Source: Serratia entomophila (lineage in GTDB: Bacteria > Pseudomonadota > Gammaproteobacteria > Enterobacterales > Enterobacteriaceae). From it: a stretch of DNA of 64,000 bases. The position numbers and the translations under genes were made by a program. The DNA is taken from assembly GCF_021462285.1 (NCBI RefSeq), contig NZ_CP082787.1:4402001-4466000 (forward strand). The letters are read 5' to 3'. The notes under the pieces are model-generated. The model was not told where the DNA came from and ran no database searches. It worked only from the letters and a program-made list of their open reading frames with translations. Of the stretch, positions 7,933 to 15,251 are shown piece by piece (the stretch's first letter is position 1; each line of letters begins with the position of its first letter).

Positions 7933-8024
7933 AGTTATCCTTATCATAGATAGCGGCGCGGCAAGCCGCGCCTGTGAAGACAAAACCGTTAGCCTCCCTG
8001 CCCTACGTCATCCATGGGTGCACA

Positions 8025-8765
8025 TTAACCGACCAGCTTTTTGGTCATCGCCAGCAAGGTCTTCACGTCCTGCGGGCGGGTGTCGCCGCTGGCGGAGTCG
8101 ATGATCGAGCTGTAGATGTGCGGGATCACTCGCTTCACGCCGGCGGCCAGCGCGATCTCGACGATCGGCTCGAAATTTTCCAGATCGATGCCGCCGGTGG
8201 GCTCCAGCATAAAGTCGTGCTCAGCGCAGGCCTTGGCCACGTACTGATATTCGTCCTTGCACTTCAGGCCGCCCATCGGGAAATACTTGATGGAGCTGCC
8301 GCCCATGTCCTTCAGCAGCGCGATGGCGGTTTCCACCGGCACGATGCCGTCCGGCGCTGCGGCGCTCAGCGGGCCGGTGGAAATCTTCACCCAGCCGACG
8401 CGGCCGGTTGGCGATACCAGGCCGTTCACCACGCTGTCGTTCTGGCCCAGCAGCGCGCGGCTGGCGCCAACGCCGGTGAACACCTGGTTCACGTGCTGCG
8501 GTTGAACCTGTTGGGAAATCAGGCTGACCATCGCCGACTGCCGCGGATCGCCGGCGCCCAGGCCGACCGACAGCGCATTTTCAATCAGGCGCGCATAGCG
8601 CAGCATGTCGGTCACCGCGCTGTCGACGTCCGGATAGTTCTTGGAGAGAACGCCCACCAGCACGTGCCCTTCCGCCGCGGCGTAGATGTCCTGTGCGTTG
8701 CCTTTAGAGCCGGCCAGCACGTTCAGGCACACGCGGTCGTGATAGTAGTTAGGCTGCAGCTTCAT
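8025..8765 (-). CDS. dgaF: KDGP aldolase (DgaF-like)
   Basis: This 246-aa protein resembles DgaF-type 2-dehydro-3-deoxy-6-phosphogluconate aldolases, which yield pyruvate and glyceraldehyde-3-phosphate. Recognisable segments are MKLQPNYYHDRVCLNVLAGS, GRVGWVKISTGPLS, KYFPMGGLKCKDEYQYVAKAC and MLEPTGGIDLENF. Its start overlaps the stop of the DgaE-like gene by four bases, so the two consecutive enzymes of D-glucosaminate-6-phosphate breakdown are coupled. The function is inferred from similarity to the Salmonella dga pathway; symbol by analogy. Confidence 0.82.
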   Translation of the reverse strand: MKLQPNYYHDRVCLNVLAGSKGNAQDIYAAAEGHVLVGVLSKNYPDVDSAVTDMLRYARLIENALSVGLGAGDPRQSAMVSLISQQVQPQHVNQVFTGVGASRALLGQNDSVVNGLVSPTGRVGWVKISTGPLSAAAPDGIVPVETAIALLKDMGGSSIKYFPMGGLKCKDEYQYVAKACAEHDFMLEPTGGIDLENFEPIVEIALAAGVKRVIPHIYSSIIDSASGDTRPQDVKTLLAMTKKLVG

Positions 8766-9880
8766 GCTTGTTTCTCCGTGAACAGGTTTTTAATGCAGGT
8801 GAAGACGGTCATCAGCTGTTGTTCATCAACGCTGCGCACATCGACTTCGATCTTGCCTTCGTTGGCCTTGTAGCCACGAAAATAGATGGCGATATCGCCG
8901 GTTTTCAACGCCTGGACGATATCGTAGGTAGAACGCCCCAGCACCGCCTCGTCAAAGGCTATCTCGGCGCGGGCGATGTCGCGGCCGGCGCTGTCCCAGA
9001 CGGTTTTGGCGCTGACGCCGGTCAGGGTATTCAGGTTATCGAGGAACGGCTGCATGCGCGCCACCATCTGCTGGCCGGTAGTTTTTTCAAGCGTCAGATA
9101 GCTTTCAATCGCCTGCGTCAGGCCGAGGATACCCTCTTTGCCGACCTTCATCGCCCGGCCGATGCCGCCGGACTGCAGCTTCACCCACTCGACGTACTGT
9201 TTTTTGCCGATAACCAGGCCGCTGGTCGGCCCCTCGATGGCTTTGGCGCCGCTGTATATCACCAGATCGGCCCCCATCTGGTAGTAACACATCAGGTCTT
9301 CTTCCGCCGCGGCGTCGACGATCAATGGCAGGTTGTGCTTGCGCGCCACCACGGCCGCCTGCTCAACGGAAAGAATGCTTTTCTGCACGCAGTGGTGAGA
9401 TTTAACGTACAGGATCGCCGCGGTCTGCGGCGTAATGCAGGCTTCTATCTGTTCTGCGGAACATTCGTTGGCGTAACCTGCCTCCACCACTTTGCCGCCC
9501 CCCAGCGCCACCATGGTGTCGACCGGCGCGCCGAAGTTCACGTTGTGGCCGCGCGGCAGCACTATTTCGCGCGGAACGGTAATCGGCGCGGAGTGCAGGT
9601 TCACCAGCAGGTTGGCGTTGTCCTTGACGATAATCGCCGCCACCGACTGGGCGATGCCGGCCGAAGCGCAGGAGACGATCACCGCATCCTCGACGTTCAG
9701 CAGATCGGCGATGTAGGCGCCGGTCTTGTTGACCAGATCCTTGATTTCAAAATAGTGGTTCAGGCCGTAATCCACCGCGTCGATCACCTCCTGACGCGGG
9801 GTGGATACGCCGAGAATGGTCATGCGGCCGGAGGTGTTGATCACCTGCTTTAAATTATATTTTTCATAAATCGAAGACAT
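8762..9880 (-). CDS. dgaE: PLP-dependent ammonia-lyase, D-glucosaminate-6-phosphate type (DgaE-like)
   Basis: This 372-aa enzyme has a SelA/cystathionine-type PLP fold. The likely Schiff-base lysine is K213 in LVIYSGAKAIEGPTSG, and LIVDAAAEEDL (about 186-196) supplies the aspartate that contacts the pyridine nitrogen. DgaE converts D-glucosaminate-6-phosphate to KDGP and ammonia, which the next gene product would cleave. It overlaps the upstream amidohydrolase by 17 bases and the aldolase by four, a tightly coupled trio. The exact sugar acid could differ from D-glucosaminate. Confidence 0.82.
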   Translation of the reverse strand: MSSIYEKYNLKQVINTSGRMTILGVSTPRQEVIDAVDYGLNHYFEIKDLVNKTGAYIADLLNVEDAVIVSCASAGIAQSVAAIIVKDNANLLVNLHSAPITVPREIVLPRGHNVNFGAPVDTMVALGGGKVVEAGYANECSAEQIEACITPQTAAILYVKSHHCVQKSILSVEQAAVVARKHNLPLIVDAAAEEDLMCYYQMGADLVIYSGAKAIEGPTSGLVIGKKQYVEWVKLQSGGIGRAMKVGKEGILGLTQAIESYLTLEKTTGQQMVARMQPFLDNLNTLTGVSAKTVWDSAGRDIARAEIAFDEAVLGRSTYDIVQALKTGDIAIYFRGYKANEGKIEVDVRSVDEQQLMTVFTCIKNLFTEKQA

Positions 9881-11003
9881 GAGCAGCTTTCCCTTGTTCG
9901 GTTAATAAGATTTCCCCGGCCACCACCGCGGCCAGCGGAACCAGCAGCCGTTCGCCGCCGGCGGATTGCCCTTCTGAATCAACGAATACCTGCGGCCCCT
10001 GGCGGAGTTCAAACAGCGTGAAGTCGGCGTCGTAGCCCGGTTCGAGCCGGCCTTTGCCGGCCAGGCGCAGCGCCGAAGCGGCGTTCTCCGTTACGCAGGC
10101 GATCACCTGCGGCAGCGACAGGCCGACGCTGAAGAATTTGGACATCACCGTCGCCAGGCTGTGCACCGGCCCGCTCATGCGGTTACGGCAGTAAATGTCG
10201 GAGCTGATGGTGTGCGGCAAAATGCCCAGGCCGATAGCCTGGCGCGCCACCTCGAAGCTGAAGCTGGCGGTGCCGTGCCCCACGTCGAGCAGCACGCCGC
10301 GCTGCAGCGCACGCTGGATGGACTCGCGCAGCGTGCCCGCCGGGGTCAGGATGCGGTTCGGCTTGCCGTTATAGCAGTGGGTGATGATGTCGCCGCGGGT
10401 CAGCAGATCGGCGATCTCGTCCAGATCCGGCGGGTTGTTGCCGATGTGCACCATCAGCGGCAGCTGGTCGTTCTCCCGCTGGATCTCCTTGGCCAGCACC
10501 AGCGGCCGGATGCCGTTTTTGCCCACCACGCTGCTGCTCATGCGCGCCTTGATGCCAATAATAAAGCCGGGGTGCCCGCTGATGGCCTGGCTGACCTCCT
10601 GCTTGTCGATATCCGCCAGGTCCGCCAGCTCATTTTGCCGCAGCAGGCCGATGCGCGAGATGTTCAGGAAGGCGAATACGTTGGTTTTGGCGCTGCGCGT
10701 CAGCGCGTAGAATTCGTCGACGTCATTGGCGCCGGTGCTGCCCGCATCGACCACGCTGGTGACACCGCCGGCGACGCCGACCCGATCCGGATCGTCATGG
10801 TAAATCGGCGAAGTGGGGTAACAGTGCACATGGGAGTCGATCCAGCCGGCGCTCAGGCGGCAATTGCCCGCCAGATCCAGCTGGCGCCGGGCGCTGACGT
10901 CCGCCGCCAATCGCCCGACGGACGCAATCTTGCCCTCTTTGACCGCCAGATCGATCAGGGTATCGTCCGCCAGCCTGGCGCCTCTGATAACTAAGTCATA
11001 CAT
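9864..11003 (-). CDS. Amidohydrolase/deacetylase-family metallohydrolase
   Basis: This 379-aa protein is a cyclic-amidohydrolase-type TIM barrel. Visible metal ligands are H58 and H60 (DSHVHC), a probable carboxylated lysine K152 (GIKARMSS), H186 (MVHIGNN) and H209 (ITHCYNG), with DIYCRN near residue 275 as candidate for the catalytic aspartate. I recall the family as that of E. faecalis EF_0837, annotated only as a probable amidohydrolase. Placed directly before DgaE, deacetylation of an N-acetylated sugar-acid phosphate is the simplest role, but this is inference. Confidence 0.8.
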   Translation of the reverse strand: MYDLVIRGARLADDTLIDLAVKEGKIASVGRLAADVSARRQLDLAGNCRLSAGWIDSHVHCYPTSPIYHDDPDRVGVAGGVTSVVDAGSTGANDVDEFYALTRSAKTNVFAFLNISRIGLLRQNELADLADIDKQEVSQAISGHPGFIIGIKARMSSSVVGKNGIRPLVLAKEIQRENDQLPLMVHIGNNPPDLDEIADLLTRGDIITHCYNGKPNRILTPAGTLRESIQRALQRGVLLDVGHGTASFSFEVARQAIGLGILPHTISSDIYCRNRMSGPVHSLATVMSKFFSVGLSLPQVIACVTENAASALRLAGKGRLEPGYDADFTLFELRQGPQVFVDSEGQSAGGERLLVPLAAVVAGEILLTEQGKAAHVFDL

Positions 11004-11077
11004 ACTGCGTTACTCCTTCTCCGCAGCGCCGCCGCAGATCGCTCGCGCCCCTGCGGCGGCGCCTCGCGGAGGCGTAA

Positions 11078-11731
11078 TTAGGAAATGGCCACCGGGAAAA
11101 TCGCCCCCAGGATCATCGCGCCGAGGATCGCGCCGCCGGTGATCGGCTTGCCCCAGATGTAGAACAGCAGCGCGCCGAGCAGCGAACCTATGCCGATCGG
11201 GATGGATGCGGTCATCGCCGACAGGATGATCAACGGCCCCAGGAAGCGGCCGGAGGAGTTGCCCGCCCCCATCATCACGTCCGCCCCGTAGGTGGAGTTG
11301 CTCTGATTGATGGTGAATTTACGCGCCAGGATGATCACGTAACCGATCGCCACGCCGATAATCAGGCCGGTCACCAACGAAGCGGCGAAGTTGGCCACCG
11401 GGAAGATGATGCCGGCGCCCAGCAACAGCGCCGGCACGCCCAGCCCGACGCCGGTCTGGATCGCCCCGCCGATGTCCAGGATCCCCACCAGCGAGCCTTC
11501 GATGATGCGCGCGAACAGGAAGCTGGCGCCGAACGCCGCCACCGCGCCGTATACGCCGGTGTCCATCCCGGCCCGCAGCATGGAGACGAAGGCCACTTCG
11601 TTAAAGGCGCCAATGCCGTACAGGTAGTACATGTGCGTTCCGGCGAACACGCCGGACGAGAGCAGGCCAACAAAAATCGGGAATGACCAGTCGGCGTACC
11701 AGAAGCCTTTTTGGGTTTGTTCTTCCATCAT
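11078..11731 (-). CDS. DUF4310-family membrane protein (putative transporter subunit)
   Basis: This 217-aa protein has about six hydrophobic segments separated by short loops, with glycine-rich turns (GAVAAFGASF, GGAIQTGVGLGVPALLLG, GGAILGAMILGAIFP). It starts nine bases after the DUF4311 gene ends, with AGGAGCGGG before ATGATG (a second in-frame ATG is at 11728). The family is known only as an uncharacterised cluster partner. Paired with DUF4311, it looks like one of two membrane subunits of a permease serving the downstream enzymes. The DUF numbers are from memory and 4310/4311 could be swapped. Confidence 0.75.
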   Translation of the reverse strand: MMEEQTQKGFWYADWSFPIFVGLLSSGVFAGTHMYYLYGIGAFNEVAFVSMLRAGMDTGVYGAVAAFGASFLFARIIEGSLVGILDIGGAIQTGVGLGVPALLLGAGIIFPVANFAASLVTGLIIGVAIGYVIILARKFTINQSNSTYGADVMMGAGNSSGRFLGPLIILSAMTASIPIGIGSLLGALLFYIWGKPITGGAILGAMILGAIFPVAIS

Positions 11732-11739
11732 CCCGCTCC

Positions 11740-12516
11740 TTATTTACCGCTCAGGGTATTGTGAATGACGTCCAGCCAGCCCGGCACGCCGAGGCTGAAG
11801 GACTCGAGGACTTTCATGTCGAAGCCGCGGAAGAAGCCGCTCAGCACGAACAGCAGCACGATCACCGCCATCATGATCTTGGTGATCTTGTTCCAGCCGC
11901 TCTCTTCCACGCCTTTGCCGATCAGGATGCCCAGCACCAGGCCCGGTACGGCGTTGCCCATGATCAGCTGCGCCAGGCCGCCGAAGATGGTGCCCCAGAA
12001 GCCGGAACGGCGCCCGGCGTCGATCGCCGCCAGCCAGAAGATCACCGGCATCACGGTGTTCACCAGCAGGTTGGCCGCCGGTACCAGCACCTTGATCGCC
12101 GTCACCTGCAGCGCGGCGGGCACTGCGGAGGCGGTGGTATTGAGGAAGGCCACCACCAGCATGCCGATAATGCCGCAGGCGATAGCCATTTTTTTCGGAT
12201 CGTGCAGCGTTTGCGCCAGATTGCGGTTCTTGACCATCAGCGCCGCCGCCCCCCAGTGCGGGATGATGCGGTGATCAACGTCCTGCGTGAAGGCGCCGGC
12301 CGCCACGGAAGACGCCCAGGCGTTGAAGAAGAAGCCCAGGCCGAACGAGAAGTGAGAAGCCGGATCGCCTTCGCAGGAATTCAGCTCGCCCAGGGTGCGG
12401 AACGCCCCCATGCCCTGAGTGGTCGGGGCGTGGAACATGCGCGCGGCGCCGGCCCCTACGCCGACCCCCACCAGGCCGCCTATAATAAGCGACTTAAATA
12501 AGATGATTAAAAACAT
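11740..12516 (-). CDS. DUF4311-family membrane protein (putative transporter subunit)
   Basis: This 258-aa protein has several predicted membrane helices, starting with MFLIILFKSLIIGGLVGVGVGAGAARMFHAP, then VKVLVPAANLLVNTVMPVIFWL-type and VLLFVLSGFFRG-type segments. It lies between DUF4312 and DUF4310 in the operon. Function is unknown in the literature as I know it. Constant association of these families with a PRD protein and a sugar-acid catabolic trio argues for carbohydrate uptake. It has no recognisable EIIC signature. Confidence 0.75.
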   Translation of the reverse strand: MFLIILFKSLIIGGLVGVGVGAGAARMFHAPTTQGMGAFRTLGELNSCEGDPASHFSFGLGFFFNAWASSVAAGAFTQDVDHRIIPHWGAAALMVKNRNLAQTLHDPKKMAIACGIIGMLVVAFLNTTASAVPAALQVTAIKVLVPAANLLVNTVMPVIFWLAAIDAGRRSGFWGTIFGGLAQLIMGNAVPGLVLGILIGKGVEESGWNKITKIMMAVIVLLFVLSGFFRGFDMKVLESFSLGVPGWLDVIHNTLSGK

Positions 12517-12546
12517 CAGTATACCCTTTCATTTATGCTAACGTTT

Positions 12547-12843
12547 TTATTTCGCGACGAAGACAACCTTTTCTGTATTGATGATTGTCACGTTCACGGT
12601 TATTTCCAGAGAAACGGCATAACTTTTTCTTTCACGCGGCAAAAAGAAGAAAAGAAATTTCTCTTTAGTTATTTTCTCTTCCGCTTTCAATACGCTGACG
12701 TCCTGCGGCTCGATACGCAGCAGAATATTGTTGGTGGATTTTAATACCGCTCCCTGCACATTAGCCAAAGCGGAAGCAAAAGCTTTCGCTTTGCTGTCGC
12801 CTTTACCCTCCACCTTTACCGATGTGGTGTATTGCTCTTTCAT
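12547..12843 (-). CDS. DUF4312-family small cytoplasmic protein
   Basis: This 98-aa protein has no signal or membrane segment and alternates short strands and helices (TSVKVEGKGDSKAKAFASALANVQGAV at the N-terminus is above the quoting limit only in part; key residues are the SKAKAFASALAN helix and the C-terminal SLEITVNVTIINTEKVVF strands). Its start codon shares one base with the stop of the SFCGS gene (TAATG), so translation is coupled. As a soluble partner of the DUF4310/4311 membrane pair it could be a transporter accessory or phosphotransfer subunit; no catalytic residue stands out. Confidence 0.72.
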   Translation of the reverse strand: MKEQYTTSVKVEGKGDSKAKAFASALANVQGAVLKSTNNILLRIEPQDVSVLKAEEKITKEKFLFFFLPRERKSYAVSLEITVNVTIINTEKVVFVAK

Positions 12844-13208
12844 TATGGATTGCCATGTTTTTTGATGTAGGCTTCAACCAGCTTCTGGCCCAGCTCTTCT
12901 TTATCCATAAAGCCGAAGCCCAGCACGTTACAGCCTTCGTTAATTGCCGTTACGCCTTCTTCAATCGAGCGCATGCCGTATTTCGCCTTGTAACCGTATT
13001 TGGTCTGCGCGGTAATAGCGCCTGCGCCGCCGCTGCCGCAAAAAGAGATGCCCAGCTGCGCGTTTTCCGCTTTCATCACGTCGCCCAGCTTCATGTCCGC
13101 CGCGACGCCAGGGATGACAATCGCTTTTCCACCTGCATTTTCAATGCCCTGACCCACTTTCTGGCCCTTGCCCAAACGATCGCCGATCACTACGGTAATT
13201 TGACCCAT
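12843..13208 (-). CDS. Glycine-rich SFCGS-family protein
   Basis: This 121-aa soluble protein has a Rossmann-like start (ITVVIGDRLGKGQKV) and the family motif SFCGSGGAGAITAQTKYG with C57. A cysteine at the head of a glycine loop is how PTS EIIB domains carry phosphate, and YhfU/DUF2620 has a similar C-x-x-G-x-G-A stretch. That comparison is mine and not established. It is the second gene of the operon, 27 bases after the PRD gene, and overlaps DUF4312 by one base. Confidence 0.78.
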   Translation of the reverse strand: MGQITVVIGDRLGKGQKVGQGIENAGGKAIVIPGVAADMKLGDVMKAENAQLGISFCGSGGAGAITAQTKYGYKAKYGMRSIEEGVTAINEGCNVLGFGFMDKEELGQKLVEAYIKKHGNP

Positions 13209-13235
13209 GGTATTTTCTCCTGATTAAAATATTCG

Positions 13236-13589
13236 TTAAGCGCTTTGGTTATTATCTTTCGCCACTTCAAAGTGCACCGACAACAAATAGGCTTCTTCGA
13301 TAGGCAAGGTATTAAATTGATTTACCACCCGCTCCGCCATTTGCATTGATTCGGCGGAGATTTCGTCAAACAGAGACTTATCCACTTCCGGCAAGGGTTC
13401 CCCGGTGATTGATCGCAGCACCATGGCGCTAATATGCGACTCCAGCATCTGCTGTTGCACTTCATTGGTATAAATACCCTCCGCGTTCAGCATCGCGCCA
13501 ATATCCGCCAGCACCCGCGCGGTGATTGCGCCGGCCGCGCCGATATCCGATCCTTCAGTTTCTTTTAACGAAGCAGATCCGTCATTCAC
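13236..13589 (-). CDS. Small single-PRD protein, first gene of the operon
   Basis: This 117-aa protein has the length and pattern of one PTS regulation domain without any DNA- or RNA-binding domain. The two positions expected for PRD phospho-histidines are occupied: H52 (MLESHISAM) and H106 (LLSVHFEVA). A GTG start at 13589 is used because the nearby ATG (13585) is out of frame; the ribosome site is weak. It may couple HPr phosphorylation to the transporter or to the regulator at 4751-6667. The related family was catalogued from the E. faecalis EF_0829-EF_0839 cluster as of unknown function. Confidence 0.75.
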   Translation of the reverse strand: MNDGSASLKETEGSDIGAAGAITARVLADIGAMLNAEGIYTNEVQQQMLESHISAMVLRSITGEPLPEVDKSLFDEISAESMQMAERVVNQFNTLPIEEAYLLSVHFEVAKDNNQSA

Positions 13590-13708
13590 TTTTCAGTACC
13601 CCTAGATCCAAGATTAATCTGTAAGCCGCAAAGCGCATCACCTGAATAACCCGCTTTCTTTGATGTCTTTACCCTAACCCCGGGGAGATTTTCTGTGTAG
13701 ACCGTTTT

Positions 13709-13728
13709 TTTCCAGTTCGAAGTGGAAA
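13709..13728. promoter_or_regulatory. Candidate operator of the ten-gene operon
   Basis: TTTCCAGTTCGAAGTGGAAA pairs with itself at 9 of 10 positions (only 13715/13722 mismatch). It lies about 120 bases upstream of the first gene. The most plausible ligand is the PRD-type regulator encoded at the end of the operon. The palindrome is seen directly; the function is inference. Confidence 0.5.
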
Positions 13729-13914
13729 TCGCATGACGCTCAGGGATCCATTTCGCAAAATGCGTTGCTTGCCGATAAGTTAATTAGATTACAAAAAGAT
13801 AGCCCGGTGAACGGTTTCCCTTTCGGCCCGCGGCGCTGAAAAGCTTCGTGATCGGGATCTCTTTCTTTTCACGCCCTAACAGCCTACTATCAACAAGACA
13901 AACCGACATTACCC

Positions 13915-13958
13915 ACACCCCCGCTCCTCTGGCGCGGGGGTGTTGCTTTTGTGTTGTT
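13915..13958 (+). terminator. Intrinsic terminator in the rnk leader (putative attenuator)
   Basis: ACACCCCCGC (13915-13924) pairs perfectly with GCGGGGGTGT (13934-13943), followed by T-rich sequence to 13958. It lies 55 bases before the rnk start and no plus-strand gene precedes it, so it should end a leader transcript. An rnk leader motif with a premature terminator has been described for enterobacteria; this matches in position. A stand-alone sRNA ending here is the alternative. Confidence 0.7.
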
Positions 13959-14013
13959 TTTCCGAATTTATGGGCGCGCAGGCTGGCGCCCTTTGATTTG
14001 ACTGGAGAGTGGA

Positions 14014-14424
14014 ATGACCAAACCAACCATTACTGTTAATGAGCTGGATGCGGAACGCCTGGATGCGCTATTGGAACAACCGGCCTTTGCCAATACCGAC
14101 GTCGCCGCTGCGCTGAACGACGAACTGGATCGCGCCGAAATCTTGCCGCCGGAGAAGATCCCGGCCAACGTGGTGACCATGAACAGCCGCGTGCGTTTTC
14201 GTGATTTGCACACCGCAGAAGAACACGTGCGCACGCTGGTCTACCCGGCCTCGCTGAAAGACAGCCATGAACAGCTTTCGGTGATGGCGCCGCTGGGCGC
14301 TGCGCTGCTGGGCATGCACGTCGGCAAGCAGATCACCTGGCAGTTGCCGAACGGCGAAGAAGCGCGGATTGAAGTGCTGGAATTGCTGTACCAGCCGGAA
14401 GCGGCCGGTGAATACCACCGCTAA
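14014..14424 (+). CDS. rnk: Regulator of nucleoside diphosphate kinase Rnk
   Basis: This 136-aa GreA/GreB-like RNA-polymerase-binding protein has a short N-terminal coiled coil (about 5-45) and a C-terminal FKBP-like domain with [13 protein letters not shown] and [10 protein letters not shown]. Rnk binds the polymerase secondary channel and was first described as a regulator of Ndk levels. A Shine-Dalgarno GGAGAG precedes the ATG. It is a single gene with its own leader and a terminator at 14434-14454. Confidence 0.95.
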   Translation: MTKPTITVNELDAERLDALLEQPAFANTDVAAALNDELDRAEILPPEKIPANVVTMNSRVRFRDLHTAEEHVRTLVYPASLKDSHEQLSVMAPLGAALLGMHVGKQITWQLPNGEEARIEVLELLYQPEAAGEYHR

Positions 14425-14433
14425 GCGGTTACC

Positions 14434-14454
14434 AGGGCGGCATCAGGCCGCCCT
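14434..14454. terminator. Terminator between rnk and the TSUP permease gene
   Basis: AGGGCGGC (14434-14441) pairs with GCCGCCCT (14447-14454); the plus strand continues TTCTGTCTC. It lies between two convergent genes and may serve both. Confidence 0.7.
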
Positions 14455-14462
14455 TTCTGTCT

Positions 14463-15251
14463 CTACAGGCTGATGGTTATCAGCACCAGGATCAGCAGCA
14501 GCACGTAAATTCTGGCGTGCAGCACATCATTCACCTTCGGCAGCCAGGTTTTGGCAAACAGGATGCCGGCAATGCCGGCCACCACCAGCAGACCGAGAAT
14601 GCTCAGGTTGACGTAACCGAGATACTGCGGCCCCGTCATGACATTCCATCCCAGCGCCACGTACATCAACGCGCCGATCACCGCGACCGGAATCGACAGC
14701 GGATTGGCCGCGCTGACGCAGTGCTTCATCTCATAACCATGCCGGCGCAGCAGCGGCACGGTCATCACGCTGCCCCCCACGCCCAGCAGGGTGGCGATCG
14801 CCCCTATCAGCGGCCCGCCGACGAACAGCGTGGCGGGGGAAAGCTCGGCGCGCGCCGGCTTGACCAAAAAGCCGCGCCGGAACAGGCAGTCGGCAATGGT
14901 CACGACCATATAGACGACAAACAGCAGCCGGATCGCGCTATCCGCCAGCAGGCTGGCGGCGAAGGCGCCCAGCGCCGCCCCGACGCCGATAAAAAAAATC
15001 AGCGGCACTATGGTCTCGCGCAGCAGGTTGCCGCTGCGCCAGTTGGTCAGGGTGGCGTAGCTCGCGTTGAGGATCATCACCGCCGTCGACGTCGCCACCG
15101 CGATGTGCATCGCCTGGCCAGGCTGTTCGCCCGAAGCGGAGATCAGATGATAGACAAAGGGCACCACCACAAAACCGCCGCCAAAGCCGAACAAAATAGT
15201 GGTGATGCCGGTAATGAAACCGGCACCGAGTACGATCAGGATTTCAATCAT
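14463..15251 (-). CDS. TSUP (TauE/SafE) family membrane permease
   Basis: This 262-aa protein has about eight membrane segments and the family repeats FGFGGGFVVVPFVYH (about 20-34) and LLGVGGSVMTVPLLRRHGY (about 155-173). TSUP proteins move small organic anions or sulfur compounds, often outward. The start at 15251 overlaps the formyltransferase stop by eight bases; the longer frame from 15365 would overlap that gene by over 100 bases. As third gene after an FAD enzyme and a formyltransferase, it may export or import their product or substrate. Confidence 0.85.
   Translation of the reverse strand: MIEILIVLGAGFITGITTILFGFGGGFVVVPFVYHLISASGEQPGQAMHIAVATSTAVMILNASYATLTNWRSGNLLRETIVPLIFFIGVGAALGAFAASLLADSAIRLLFVVYMVVTIADCLFRRGFLVKPARAELSPATLFVGGPLIGAIATLLGVGGSVMTVPLLRRHGYEMKHCVSAANPLSIPVAVIGALMYVALGWNVMTGPQYLGYVNLSILGLLVVAGIAGILFAKTWLPKVNDVLHARIYVLLLILVLITISL

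Larger units (their letters stand above)
13590..14013. other. Divergent control region between the sugar-acid operon and rnk
   Basis: This 424-base gap contains no convincing gene. It holds a 20-base palindrome (13709-13728) on the operon side and a leader terminator (13915-13958) on the rnk side, both listed separately. Two short frames read through it in opposite directions and look like chance. Confidence 0.7.
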
